Source: an uncultured Bacteroidia bacterium
GTDB taxonomy: Bacteria; Bacteroidota; Bacteroidia; Bacteroidales; UBA932
Direction of reading: 5' to 3'
Assembly: GCA_902790635.1 (NCBI GenBank)
Contig: CADASN010000003.1
Location: 124,001-188,000 of the forward strand
Length of the DNA stretch: 64,000 nt
Position 1 is the first letter of the stretch. Each line of letters starts with the position of its first letter. Positions 24,675 to 33,628 of this stretch are shown here, in pieces. The notes under the pieces were generated by a model that did no database searches, was not told the DNA's origin, and saw only the letters and a list, made by a program, of their open reading frames with translations. A program made the position numbers and the translations under genes.

Positions 24675-25568
24675 ATGAAAGGCATCGTCCTCGCCGGTGG
24701 ATCCGGCACCCGTCTCTACCCGATCACCAAGGGTGTCAGCAAGCAGTTGCTGCCGATTTATGACAAACCGATGGTTTACTACCCGATCAGCGTATTGATG
24801 CTGGCCGGGATCCGGGACATCCTGATCATCTCGACGCCGCAGGACCTGCCGGGATTCCGCCGCCTGCTGGGCGACGGCTCGGATTACGGGGTGCGCTTCG
24901 AATATGCGGAGCAGCCGAGTCCGGACGGACTGGCGCAGGCGTTCATCATCGGCGAAGAGTTTATCGGTGACGATTGTGCCTGCCTCGTGCTGGGAGACAA
25001 TATTTTCCACGGCAGTGGCTTCACGCCCATCCTCAAGGAAGCGGTGCGCGCCGCGGAGGAGGACGGGAAGGCGACGGTGTTCGGCTATTGGGTGGACGAT
25101 CCGGAACGGTACGGCGTGGCCGAATTCGACCGGGAAGGCAATTGCCTGAGCATCGAGGAGAAACCGAAGGAGCCGAAGAGCAATTATGCCGTGGTCGGCC
25201 TGTATTTCTACCCGAACAAGGTGGTCGAGGTCGCCAAGCACATCAAACCTTCCGCCCGCGGCGAGCTGGAGATCACGACGGTGAACCAGGAATTCCTCGC
25301 GGAGAAGAACTTGAAAGTGCAGACCCTGGGCCGTGGCTTCGCCTGGCTGGATACGGGCACGCACGATTCCCTCGCGGAGGCATCCATTTTCGTGGAGGTC
25401 ATCGAGAAGCGCCAGGGGCTCAAGATCGCGTGCCTCGAGGGGATTGCCTATCATCGGGGCTGGATCACGGAGGAGCGGATGCGCGAGCTCGCGAAGCCGA
25501 TGCTGAAGAACCAGTACGGACAGTATCTGCTCAAGGTGATTGAAGACGAGAAACAGAAAACGAAGTAA
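24675..25568 (+). CDS. rfbA: Glucose-1-phosphate thymidylyltransferase
   Basis: This enzyme makes dTDP-glucose from dTTP and glucose-1-phosphate, the first step to dTDP-L-rhamnose and to the dTDP-amino sugars made later in the locus. Its 297 residues show [19 protein letters not shown] (nucleotide-binding loop), YDKPMVYYP and LGDNIFHG. RfbC begins directly after its stop codon. The dTDP-glucose 4,6-dehydratase (rfbB) is not beside it or elsewhere in the window, so that step must come from another locus. Confidence 0.96.
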   Translation: MKGIVLAGGSGTRLYPITKGVSKQLLPIYDKPMVYYPISVLMLAGIRDILIISTPQDLPGFRRLLGDGSDYGVRFEYAEQPSPDGLAQAFIIGEEFIGDDCACLVLGDNIFHGSGFTPILKEAVRAAEEDGKATVFGYWVDDPERYGVAEFDREGNCLSIEEKPKEPKSNYAVVGLYFYPNKVVEVAKHIKPSARGELEITTVNQEFLAEKNLKVQTLGRGFAWLDTGTHDSLAEASIFVEVIEKRQGLKIACLEGIAYHRGWITEERMRELAKPMLKNQYGQYLLKVIEDEKQKTK

Positions 25569-26147
25569 ATGGAAGTCATCAAGACAGAGATTGAAGGGTT
25601 GCTGATCATCGAACCGCGTATTTTCCAGGATGCGCGGGGGTACTTCTTCGAGAGTTTTTCCCAGCGGGATTTCGATGAGCAGGTGCGTCCGATCCTGGGA
25701 CATACGGTACACTTCGTGCAAGACAACGAATCCATGTCCAGCTATGGTGTCGTCCGGGGTTTGCACTACCAGAATCCTCCTTTTACCCAGAGCAAGCTGG
25801 TACGTTGCGTATCCGGTTCGGTACTCGACGTGGCGGTGGATATCCGTCGGGGATCACCGACTTTCGGCCGGCACGTGGCCGTGGAACTGTCCGGGGAGAA
25901 TCATCGGCAGTTCTTTATCTCCAAGGGATTTGCCCACGGGTTTGCCGTGCTGAGTGAAAAGGCGGTTTTCCAGTACAAGTGTGATGAGTTCTATCATCCC
26001 GAGGCGGACTCCGGCATCCAGTTGCTGGATGACTCGCTCGGGATTGACTGGCAGATTCCTGCGGACCGGATGATCATGAGCGAAAAGGACCGTGTCCGCG
26101 CCAAACTGGCGGATACTCCGCTGGTGTTTGAATACAGCAAGATATGA
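25569..26147 (+). CDS. rfbC: dTDP-4-dehydrorhamnose 3,5-epimerase
   Basis: This cupin-fold epimerase turns dTDP-4-keto-6-deoxyglucose into dTDP-4-keto-L-rhamnose. It has 192 residues with the catalytic His in GVVRGLHYQ and the Tyr in FQYKCDEFYHPEAD, and FFISKGFAHGFAVLS is present. Its stop overlaps the rfbD start (ATGA). Confidence 0.95.
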   Translation: MEVIKTEIEGLLIIEPRIFQDARGYFFESFSQRDFDEQVRPILGHTVHFVQDNESMSSYGVVRGLHYQNPPFTQSKLVRCVSGSVLDVAVDIRRGSPTFGRHVAVELSGENHRQFFISKGFAHGFAVLSEKAVFQYKCDEFYHPEADSGIQLLDDSLGIDWQIPADRMIMSEKDRVRAKLADTPLVFEYSKI

Positions 26148-27139
26148 ATATCCTGATCACAGGTGCCAATGGCCAGTTGGGCAACGAGATGCGCCTCCTG
26201 TCATCCCGGCAGGACGGAAACCGTTTCCTTTTCACGGACGTGAACGACGCTTCGGAGGAGTCCGTGGCGATGCTGCGCAAACTGGCTGGCGAGGGTGTAG
26301 ACATTTCGACGCGCAAGCTGGACATCACCGATCCGGAAGCCATCCGTGCCGTGGTGCGCGAAGAGCGGATCGATGCGATCGTCAATTGTGCCGCTTATAC
26401 CAATGTGGATGCGGCGGAAGACAACGATGAACTCGCAGAACTCCTGAATGCCAAGGCGCCGGAGAATCTGGCCCTGGCCATGAAAGAGACCGGTGGTCTG
26501 CTGGTGCACATCAGCACGGACTATGTGTTCGGGGGCGATCCTTACAATACCCCCTGCCGTGAGGACCAGACGGGGACGCCGACAGGCGTGTACGGACTGA
26601 CCAAACTGCACGGCGAGCAGGCCATCCATGCCTCAGGCTGCCAGTATGTCATCCTGCGCACCGCCTGGCTGTACAGCGAATTCGGCAAGAATTTCGTCCG
26701 GACGATGCTCCGCCTGACGGCCGAAAAGCCGTCCCTGAAGGTCGTCTTCGACCAAGTCGGCACGCCGACTTACGCCGGTGACCTGGCGGAAGCGATCGGC
26801 GTGATCCTGGCGGATTATGAATGTCACACGGGCGGTACATGTCAAGCGGACGGTGCCTGTCATTCTGAGCGAAGCGAAGAATCTTACCCCCGCACCGGCA
26901 TCTACCACTACTCCAACGAAGGTGTGTGTTCCTGGTACGATTTCACGAAGGCCATTGCGGCCCTTGCCGGGCATGTTGCCTGCGACATCCAACCCTGCCA
27001 CTCCGATGAATTCCCGTCCAAGGTCAAGCGCCCGGCCTATTCGGTGCTGGACAAGACGAAGATCAAAGAAGCTTTCTGCGTGCAGGTGCCGTATTGGCTG
27101 GAGCCGCTGAAAACAGTGATAAATTATCTAACCCAATAA
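26144..27139 (+). CDS. rfbD: dTDP-4-dehydrorhamnose reductase with an in-frame repeat insertion
   Basis: This short-chain reductase makes dTDP-L-rhamnose. It has ILITGANGQLGNEMR at the start, STDYVFGGD, and YGLTKLHGEQA with the active-site YxxxK. At 331 residues it is longer than the usual 285-300. The extra part is a low-complexity stretch at about residues 226-248 (CHTGGTCQADGACHSERSEE) between LADYE and PRTGIYHYSNEG. It comes from a dispersed repeat that kept the frame. The site is a surface loop before the conserved YHYSNEGVCSWYDF, so activity may survive. Confidence 0.93.
   Translation: MNILITGANGQLGNEMRLLSSRQDGNRFLFTDVNDASEESVAMLRKLAGEGVDISTRKLDITDPEAIRAVVREERIDAIVNCAAYTNVDAAEDNDELAELLNAKAPENLALAMKETGGLLVHISTDYVFGGDPYNTPCREDQTGTPTGVYGLTKLHGEQAIHASGCQYVILRTAWLYSEFGKNFVRTMLRLTAEKPSLKVVFDQVGTPTYAGDLAEAIGVILADYECHTGGTCQADGACHSERSEESYPRTGIYHYSNEGVCSWYDFTKAIAALAGHVACDIQPCHSDEFPSKVKRPAYSVLDKTKIKEAFCVQVPYWLEPLKTVINYLTQ
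26858..26884. repeat. Short CATTCTGAG-type repeat inside rfbD
   Basis: The core CATTCTGAGCGAAGCGAAGA with flanking TGT and ATCT matches the copy at 15039-15065 except at a few positions. It encodes CHSERSEES within rfbD. Just upstream, TGTCA recurs at 18-base spacing (26822, 26840, 26858), so a six-codon degenerate repeat precedes the element. Confidence 0.85.
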
Positions 27140-27142
27140 GCC

Positions 27143-27922
27143 ATGAAAGTCGTTATCCTTGCCGGCGGTTTCGGAACCCGCATCTCCGAAGAATCCGCTT
27201 TCAAGCCCAAGCCCATGATTGAGATTGGCGGGCAGCCAATCCTGTGGCACATCATGAAAGAGTATTCCTATTATGGATATAACGATTTCATCATTTGTGC
27301 AGGCTACCTGCAAGCATATATCAAGAAATGGTTTGCGGATTATTTCCTTTGCAACAGCGATGTCACCTTCGATTTTCGTGACGGGAAAAATGAGATGACG
27401 GTTCATGCCAATCATTGCGAACCGTGGAAGGTTTCCGTGATTGACACGGGCTTGCATACGATGACGGGCGGCCGTATCAAACGGATACAGCCTTATGTCG
27501 GGAACGAACCCTTCCTGATGACTTACGGCGACGGTGTCTGTGATGTCAATATCCAGGATTTGGTGGCGTTTCATCAGAGCCACGGAAAAATCGCTACGCT
27601 GACGGCCGTCATCCTGGAGCAGCAGAAAGGTGTGCTGGATATTGGCGGAGATAACGCAGTAAAATCCTTCCGGGAAAAGAACCTGTCGGACGGAGCTCCG
27701 ATCAATGCCGGCTATATGGTCCTCAATCCGGAGATTTTCGATTATCTGGAGGGCGACAAGACCGTATTTGAGCGGGATCCCCTGGAGCGGCTCGCTTCTG
27801 AAGGGCAACTGATGTCCTATATGCATCGGGGCTTCTGGCAGTGTATGGACAACCGCCGTGAGATGGAGATGCTGGAGAAACTGCTTGCTGCGGGAAAAGC
27901 TCCTTGGAAAAAATGGGATTAG
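27143..27922 (+). CDS. rfbF: Glucose-1-phosphate cytidylyltransferase
   Basis: This enzyme makes CDP-glucose, the first committed precursor of CDP-3,6-dideoxyhexoses. It has 259 residues, LAGGFGTRISEESAFKPKPM at the N-terminus (nucleotide-binding loop), KPMIEIGGQPILWHIMK and the NAGYMVLNPEIFDYL region. It starts the CDP-sugar block rfbF-rfbH-reductase-rfbG. Confidence 0.95.
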   Translation: MKVVILAGGFGTRISEESAFKPKPMIEIGGQPILWHIMKEYSYYGYNDFIICAGYLQAYIKKWFADYFLCNSDVTFDFRDGKNEMTVHANHCEPWKVSVIDTGLHTMTGGRIKRIQPYVGNEPFLMTYGDGVCDVNIQDLVAFHQSHGKIATLTAVILEQQKGVLDIGGDNAVKSFREKNLSDGAPINAGYMVLNPEIFDYLEGDKTVFERDPLERLASEGQLMSYMHRGFWQCMDNRREMEMLEKLLAAGKAPWKKWD

Positions 27923-27947
27923 AACATAGAAATGCAATAAACTGAAT

Positions 27948-29261
27948 ATGGCAGATCACAAAGAAATCAGAAAACAAATTGCCGCCTTGACGGCGGATTA
28001 TTATAAGGCCCGGTTTGCAAGCAAGGAGTTTGTCCCGGGCAAAACCAAGGTTAACTATGCCGGTCGGGTTTTTGATGAGGAAGAACTCCAGAATGCGGTG
28101 AATGCTTCGTTGGATTTCTGGCTTACGGAAGGTCGTTTTTCCGAGGAGTTTTCCAGCAAGATATCGGAGTTCCTGGGCGTAGAACACGTACTCCTCACCA
28201 ATTCCGGCTCTTCGGCCAACCTCTTGGCCTTTTCGGCCCTCACGTCAGAAAAACTCGGCGACCGTCGGTTGAAGCCGGGCGACGAAGTGATTTCCGTCGC
28301 AGCCGGTTTCCCGGCTACAGTCACGCCGATTATCCAGAACGGCCTCGTACCGGTGTTCGTGGACCTGAGCATCCCTACCTACAACATCGACATCGAGATG
28401 CTGAAGAAGGCTATCACACCCAAGGTGAAATGCATCTTCCTCGCCCATACGCTGGGCAATCCGTTCGATATCGATGCAATCATGGCTCTTGCCAAAGAGC
28501 ATGATCTCTGGGTGATCGAAGATAACTGCGATGCCTTCGGATCGGAATATAAGGGCAGGAAGACCGGAACTTTCGGGCACCTGTCCACCATCTCTTTCTA
28601 TCCGGCTCATCACATTACGACGGGAGAAGGCGGGGCCATCTGTACCAATGACCCGCAACTGGCCCGTATCGTACGCGCTTTCCGCGATTGGGGCCGCGAC
28701 TGCTATTGCGCCGGAGGCGACAACAACACCTGCGGTAAGCGCTTCTCCCAGCAGTTCGGAACACTGCCTTTCGGATTCGATCACAAATATGTCTATTCCG
28801 AGATCGGCTACAACCTCAAGATGACGGATATCCAGGCTGCCATCGGTGCTGCCCAGATCGACAAGCTTCCGGACTTCTGCGTGAGCCGCAAGGCTCACTT
28901 CAAAGAATGGAAGCGGATCTTCAACAAGTACCCTCAGTTTTTCATCACGCCGGAACCGACGGAAGGCGCGGATCCTTCCTGGTTCGCCTTTATCGTCACA
29001 CTCAAGGAGGGATGTCCTTTCACGCGGGACGACTTGACCAGGTATCTCAACCAGAACCTCATCGAAACCCGCAACCTCTTTGCCGGCAACATGACCAAGC
29101 AACCTGCCTACATCGGAAAGAACTGGCGGATTGCAGATCACTTGAAACAGACGGACTACATCATGAACAATACGTTCTTCCTGGGTACCTATCCCGGGCT
29201 CACGGATGAAATGTTCCAATATGTAGAAGGCAAGCTCGACGAATTCGTTAAGCAGTTCTGA
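27948..29261 (+). CDS. rfbH: CDP-4-dehydro-6-deoxyglucose 3-dehydrase (E1)
   Basis: This is the PMP-dependent, iron-sulfur dehydrase that removes the C-3 hydroxyl in CDP-3,6-dideoxyhexose synthesis. It has 437 residues with the DegT aminotransferase fold. Where aminotransferases have the PLP-lysine, this protein has His (FYPAHHITTGEGGA), as expected for E1. The [2Fe-2S] cysteines lie in DCYCAGGDNNTCGKRF near residue 250. It is directly followed by its reductase partner. Confidence 0.95.
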   Translation: MADHKEIRKQIAALTADYYKARFASKEFVPGKTKVNYAGRVFDEEELQNAVNASLDFWLTEGRFSEEFSSKISEFLGVEHVLLTNSGSSANLLAFSALTSEKLGDRRLKPGDEVISVAAGFPATVTPIIQNGLVPVFVDLSIPTYNIDIEMLKKAITPKVKCIFLAHTLGNPFDIDAIMALAKEHDLWVIEDNCDAFGSEYKGRKTGTFGHLSTISFYPAHHITTGEGGAICTNDPQLARIVRAFRDWGRDCYCAGGDNNTCGKRFSQQFGTLPFGFDHKYVYSEIGYNLKMTDIQAAIGAAQIDKLPDFCVSRKAHFKEWKRIFNKYPQFFITPEPTEGADPSWFAFIVTLKEGCPFTRDDLTRYLNQNLIETRNLFAGNMTKQPAYIGKNWRIADHLKQTDYIMNNTFFLGTYPGLTDEMFQYVEGKLDEFVKQF

Positions 29262-29262
29262 T

Positions 29263-29946
29263 ATGTTGGCCAGAAAGTATCTTTCCGAGGTTGTCTCGGT
29301 CAAGAACCCTTTCTCCGGGATTTATACCGTGGAATTCAAGTCCCTGGAGCGTCCGTACAAATACGATCCGGGGCAGTTCCTGCACATCGCTGTCGATGAA
29401 GACTATGATGGCATCGGCCAATGGCCGGAATCCCGCTGTTTCTCGATGCAGAGCGACCCTGCGGAGGAGGTAATCCGTATCACGTATGCAGTCAAGGGAG
29501 CCTTCACCCAGGAGATGGAACGGGTGCTGAAGCCGGGCCGCGAGGTCTGGTTGAAGCTGCCGTTCGGGGAGCTTTTCACACAGCCGCACAGCAAGGAGAA
29601 TACGGTATTCATCGCCGGAGGTACGGGAGTCACCCCGTTCCTGTCCTTGTTCACGCACGAGTCTTTTCGGGACTATGTCAATCCGAGAATCTATCTGGGA
29701 TACAAGAACGAGGACTATTTCATTTACCAGAAAGAACTTGCTGCGATTAAGAACGACAATGCCCGCATCACTGTCTTTTTCGAGAATAAGGATGGAGTGA
29801 TAGATATTGCCAGAATCCATGACGAGAACGGGAATGACAGCAATTATTTCATTTCCGGTCCGCCGGTGATGATCAAGATTTTCAAGAATAAACTTATCGA
29901 ACTGGGCGTTCCGCAGGAAAACGTTTTGACAGACGATTGGGAATAA
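29263..29946 (+). CDS. CDP-6-deoxy-delta-3,4-glucoseen reductase-like flavoprotein (E3), short form
   Basis: This is the likely electron donor (E3) for RfbH. The 227 residues contain an FAD-binding domain (ESRCFSMQSDP, flavin-site motif) and an NAD(P)-binding domain (FIAGGTGVTPFLSLF). Classical E3 (AscD/DdhD) is about 330 residues with an N-terminal plant-type [2Fe-2S] domain. That ferredoxin domain is missing here, so electrons may pass straight from flavin to the RfbH cluster or through a separate ferredoxin. Its stop overlaps the rfbG start (TAATG). Confidence 0.85.
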   Translation: MLARKYLSEVVSVKNPFSGIYTVEFKSLERPYKYDPGQFLHIAVDEDYDGIGQWPESRCFSMQSDPAEEVIRITYAVKGAFTQEMERVLKPGREVWLKLPFGELFTQPHSKENTVFIAGGTGVTPFLSLFTHESFRDYVNPRIYLGYKNEDYFIYQKELAAIKNDNARITVFFENKDGVIDIARIHDENGNDSNYFISGPPVMIKIFKNKLIELGVPQENVLTDDWE

Positions 29947-31031
29947 TGGAAACGGCATTCAACGATTTCTATAAGGGCAAACGCGTCCTTGTGACCGGCC
30001 ATACCGGTTTCAAGGGAAGCTGGCTCTCGATCTGGCTTCACGAAATGGGGGCGGAAGTGGTTGGTATCGGGTTGGATCCTTATTCGGAAAAAGATAATTT
30101 CGTGCTCTCCGGCATCGGGGAGAAGATACTGGCCGATATCCGTGCCGATATCCGGGACGGGGAGAAGATAAAAGAGATCTTCGCCACGTACCGCCCGGAG
30201 ATTGTTTTCCATCTGGCCGCCCAGCCGCTGGTGCGCCTGAGCTATGAGATTCCGGTCGAGACCTACGAGACGAACGTGATGGGTACCATCCATGTGATGG
30301 AAGCCATCCGGGCGACGGACAGTGTCCGGGTCGGCGTGATGATCACGACGGACAAGTGCTACGAGAACAAAGAACAGTTGACCGGCTACAAGGAAGATGA
30401 CCCGTTCGGGGGATATGATCCCTATTCTTCCAGCAAGGGTGCCTGCGAGATTGCTATCCAATCGTGGCGGCGGAGTTATTTCAATCCTGCGGATTACGGT
30501 ACCAAGCACCATATGAGCCTGGCCAGTGTCCGTGCCGGCAACGTGATTGGCGGAGGCGACTGGGCGAAGGACCGCATCATCCCGGATTGTGTCCGTGCGC
30601 TGGAGGCCGGAAAACCGATTGAAATTCGCAGTCCCAGGTCCGTTCGCCCCTGGCAGCATGTTCTGGAGCCGCTCAGTGGCTATATGCTTCTTGCACAGAA
30701 GATGTGGAAGGACCCGACCGGGTATTGCGAAGGTTGGAACTTTGGGCCTGAGCCGGATTCCGTCTTGACGGTCTGGGAGATGGCTTCCGCGATGGTGGAC
30801 AGATTCGGATATGGAGAGTTGAAAGATGTTTCCGATCCCACGGCATGGCATGAGGCGAAACTCCTGATGCTGGATATCAACAAGGCGAAGACCCGCTTGG
30901 GCTGGAGGCCCCGGCTGGACGCCCGGCAGTGCGTGACCTTGACAGCGGACTGGTACAAGCGGTACCAGGGTGAGGATGTATATAGCCTCTGCGCGGAACA
31001 GATAAAGGATTTCTACAAGAACAGGATATGA
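29946..31031 (+). CDS. rfbG: CDP-glucose 4,6-dehydratase
   Basis: This extended SDR makes CDP-4-keto-6-deoxyglucose from CDP-glucose. The NAD motif is GHTGFKGSW and the catalytic YxxxK is in YDPYSSSKGACE. The family-specific VRAGNVIGGGDWAKDRIIPD is present. The 361-residue length is typical. The ATG at 29946 sits in a TAATG overlap with the reductase gene. A final reductase for abequose, paratose or another end product is not adjacent; the epimerase-family gene at 50188 is one candidate. Confidence 0.95.
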   Translation: METAFNDFYKGKRVLVTGHTGFKGSWLSIWLHEMGAEVVGIGLDPYSEKDNFVLSGIGEKILADIRADIRDGEKIKEIFATYRPEIVFHLAAQPLVRLSYEIPVETYETNVMGTIHVMEAIRATDSVRVGVMITTDKCYENKEQLTGYKEDDPFGGYDPYSSSKGACEIAIQSWRRSYFNPADYGTKHHMSLASVRAGNVIGGGDWAKDRIIPDCVRALEAGKPIEIRSPRSVRPWQHVLEPLSGYMLLAQKMWKDPTGYCEGWNFGPEPDSVLTVWEMASAMVDRFGYGELKDVSDPTAWHEAKLLMLDINKAKTRLGWRPRLDARQCVTLTADWYKRYQGEDVYSLCAEQIKDFYKNRI

Positions 31032-31567
31032 TTGTACTGCAGGATTACGGCGTCACGCTGAAGCAGTTGACTCACGATAAGATCGAGATGGTCCGCCGGT
31101 GGCGGAACGATCCGAAAATCCAGAAGTATATGGAGTTTCGTGATGAGATCACGCCGGAGATGCAGGAGAACTGGTTCCGGAAGATATCTTCCGGCAATAC
31201 TGACTACTATTTTATCATCGAGGCGGAAGGACGTGAGATCGGGCTGATCAATATCCGGAGTATTGATTATGACAAGAAAGAAGGCGAGCCCGGGATTTTC
31301 ATCTATGATGATGATTTCCTGAATTCCGATTATTCTTTCCGCAGCAGTCTTTGCCTCCTGGATTTTGTTTTCGGTGAATTGGGCTTGGACCGTGTAGTCA
31401 GCCACATCATGCGGGACAATAAGCGGGCGATTGACTTCAATTTGTTTTGGGGCTATGTTTTGAGCCCCGGGCAGGAAGATGTTTTCAATCAGGAATATGT
31501 CTTGCAGAAAGAAGCATATTACAAAAAACGGGATAAACTGTCACGATTGTTTAAGAAGAAACAGTAA
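31028..31567 (+). CDS. GNAT-family N-acetyltransferase
   Basis: This 179-residue protein has the GNAT fold as seen in RimJ/RimL-like and sugar N-acetyltransferases: KIEMVRRWRNDPKIQKYM at the N-terminus, GLINIRSIDY, and the acetyl-CoA region with a SHIMRDNKRAIDFN helix. It overlaps rfbG by ATGA and precedes an ACP gene by 6 bases, so it may take an acyl group from CoA or from that carrier. The acceptor, probably an amino sugar of the locus, is not visible. Confidence 0.78.
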   Translation: MIVLQDYGVTLKQLTHDKIEMVRRWRNDPKIQKYMEFRDEITPEMQENWFRKISSGNTDYYFIIEAEGREIGLINIRSIDYDKKEGEPGIFIYDDDFLNSDYSFRSSLCLLDFVFGELGLDRVVSHIMRDNKRAIDFNLFWGYVLSPGQEDVFNQEYVLQKEAYYKKRDKLSRLFKKKQ

Positions 31568-31572
31568 TTTAT

Positions 31573-31803
31573 ATGGATTTAAACGATTTTATCAAGAATT
31601 TTGCGGAGCAGTTCGATGAGACGGATCCATCCGAGATCCGTCCCGATACGGCCTTTCACGATCTCGAGGAGTATTCGTCCTTGATTGCTTTGTCTATCAT
31701 TGCGATGATTGATGAAGAATATGATGTGGTCCTGAAGGGCGACGACATGCGTTCTGCCGTGACCGTGGAGGATCTTTACAACATTGTCTGCAGTCGCGTT
31801 TAA
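31573..31803 (+). CDS. Acyl carrier protein (first copy)
   Basis: This acidic 76-residue protein has the four-helix ACP pattern. The likely phosphopantetheine serine is in EEYSSLIAL near residue 36; the usual DSL is here SSL, so modification should be verified. It overlaps the following SDR gene by one base (TAATG). Its base composition is like the surrounding locus, unlike the second ACP at 36181. Confidence 0.8.
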   Translation: MDLNDFIKNFAEQFDETDPSEIRPDTAFHDLEEYSSLIALSIIAMIDEEYDVVLKGDDMRSAVTVEDLYNIVCSRV

Positions 31804-32558
31804 TGGATCCGATGGTATCTCCTTTTTCTTTATCCGGCAAGACAATCCTGGTTACGGGCGCTTCGTCCGGCATCGGCCGGGCGGCGGCTGTTGAGTGCTC
31901 GAAGGCCGGGGCCAGGGTGGTGCTTACCGCCCGGAACAGGGATCGTTTGCAGGAAAGCCTGGAAATGCTTTCCGGAGAAGGGCATTTGGTGCTCCCTTGC
32001 GATCTGGACAATGCAGAAGAGATTGCAGGCCTGGTCGCGGATCTCCCCGTCCTTCACGGTGTGATCAACAATGCCGGTTTTACCAAGATTTTACCCCTTC
32101 AGTTCATTGATGAGCAGTCATTCAAGGATATCCTGAGTGTCAATACGGTGGCGCCGGTCCTGTTGCTGAGGCTGTTGTTGAAGAAGAAGAAACTTGCGGC
32201 CGGTTCGTCCGTTGTGTTTACAAGTTCTCTTGCGGCTCTGGGACGGACTACGGTCGGGAATGGTATGTATACGGCCAGCAAAGGTGCAGTCAGTGCATTT
32301 GTCGCCTGTGCTGCCCTCGAGTTGTCCAAAAAAGGTATCCGCGTGAATGCTGTCTGTCCCGGGATGGTGGATACAGGAATCCTATCCAACGGGACCATCT
32401 CCGAAGAGCAGCTGGAGAAAGACAAAATGAATTATCCGCTTGGAAGATATGGAAAACCTGAGGAGATCGCTTGGGCAATGATTTACCTGTTGTCGGATGC
32501 GTCTTCCTGGGTGACCGGGACCAATTTAATCATAGATGGAGGGTATTCCATCCGATAG
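31803..32558 (+). CDS. SDR-family oxidoreductase, FabG-like (first copy)
   Basis: This 251-residue short-chain dehydrogenase has the Rossmann motif GASSGIGRA near residue 18, the NNAG motif, the catalytic Ser in SSLAALG and YTASKGAVSAF (YxxxK). It ends in TGTNLIIDGGYSIR. FabG-like 3-ketoacyl-ACP reduction is likely given the ACP gene with which it overlaps. The KAS III gene follows 5 bases later, where the base composition drops. Confidence 0.85.
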   Translation: MDPMVSPFSLSGKTILVTGASSGIGRAAAVECSKAGARVVLTARNRDRLQESLEMLSGEGHLVLPCDLDNAEEIAGLVADLPVLHGVINNAGFTKILPLQFIDEQSFKDILSVNTVAPVLLLRLLLKKKKLAAGSSVVFTSSLAALGRTTVGNGMYTASKGAVSAFVACAALELSKKGIRVNAVCPGMVDTGILSNGTISEEQLEKDKMNYPLGRYGKPEEIAWAMIYLLSDASSWVTGTNLIIDGGYSIR

Positions 32559-32563
32559 ATCCT

Positions 32564-33628
32564 ATGGCATTCTTACAAGTAAAGAACGTAGAGATTAAAG
32601 GCATAGCTACCTGTGTGCCCAAACAGGTTAAGGTTGCTAAGAAAATGCCTTACTTTACTGAGGTCGAGGCTGATAACTTTACCAATGTGACAGGCGTTGT
32701 GAGTTCGCATGTGGCTCCGGCAGAGATGACCCTGTCTGATCTTTGTCAAGCTGCATCAGAGAAGTTGCTGGCAGAGTCTGGCTGGGAACGTGAGTCGATT
32801 GACTTAATAATGTTTGTCAGCACATCACGTGACTTTTACATTTGTCCAAATACGTCAAATATCCTGCAAGATAAACTGGGGCTTCGCACAGAATGTGTGG
32901 CACTTGACTTGCCATTTGCCTGCTCAGGCTATGTATATGGTCTATCAGTCGCAGGAATGATGATGCAAAGCGGCCAGATTAAACGAGCATTGCTTTGTGT
33001 GGGTGAGATGACAAGCAAGAATCAATCCCATTTAGATAAGACGGTTTGGTCATTGCATGGCGATGCCGGTTCTGCCACATTATTGGAGTATAACCCTAAA
33101 GCTAAGCATCCGATGCAATTTAATCTGGGTGGAGATGGCAGTGGTTGGGAAGCTATAATTTGTCGTGAGATGGGTGTCCGCAATATGACTACTGAGGAAT
33201 CCCTCAAATATAAGAAGTATGAAGAAGGTGTAGAGCGTAACGCTACTCAATGCGCCATGGACGGCATGAGCGTGTTCTCATTTGCCATTACCCGACCGGG
33301 ACAATGTATTAAAGGCCTTTGTGAACATTTCGAGTTTGACCTTACCCAGATCGACTTTCTTCTGATTCATCAGGCCAATAAGATGATTGACGAGAAGATA
33401 CGACACAAACTAAAATTGGCGCCAGAGCAGGTGCCGTATAGTATGACCTACTATGGTAATACCAGTTCCTGTACTATTCCTATCACCATGACGTCTAAGA
33501 TTCGTGAACAGCTTTCTGCAAGAGAGAATGAGTTGGTTATGTGTGGTTTTGGTTCGGGTCTTTCTTGGGGCTCTGCCCATGTGTTTACGGATAGAATTAT
33601 AAGCTTAGAACCCATTGAACTTGGTTGA
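32564..33628 (+). CDS. 3-oxoacyl-ACP synthase III (FabH-like)
   Basis: This 354-residue thiolase-fold enzyme condenses an acyl-CoA with a carrier-bound malonyl unit, or acts as an acyl transferase as some relatives do. The active-site triad is visible: Cys in LDLPFACSGYVYGL near residue 112, His in LIHQANKMID near 275, and Asn in YYGNTSSCTIPI near 305. The ATG at 32564 was chosen because upstream in-frame codons lie inside the SDR gene. Lower-GC composition starts here and lasts to 36414. Confidence 0.88.
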   Translation: MAFLQVKNVEIKGIATCVPKQVKVAKKMPYFTEVEADNFTNVTGVVSSHVAPAEMTLSDLCQAASEKLLAESGWERESIDLIMFVSTSRDFYICPNTSNILQDKLGLRTECVALDLPFACSGYVYGLSVAGMMMQSGQIKRALLCVGEMTSKNQSHLDKTVWSLHGDAGSATLLEYNPKAKHPMQFNLGGDGSGWEAIICREMGVRNMTTEESLKYKKYEEGVERNATQCAMDGMSVFSFAITRPGQCIKGLCEHFEFDLTQIDFLLIHQANKMIDEKIRHKLKLAPEQVPYSMTYYGNTSSCTIPITMTSKIREQLSARENELVMCGFGSGLSWGSAHVFTDRIISLEPIELG

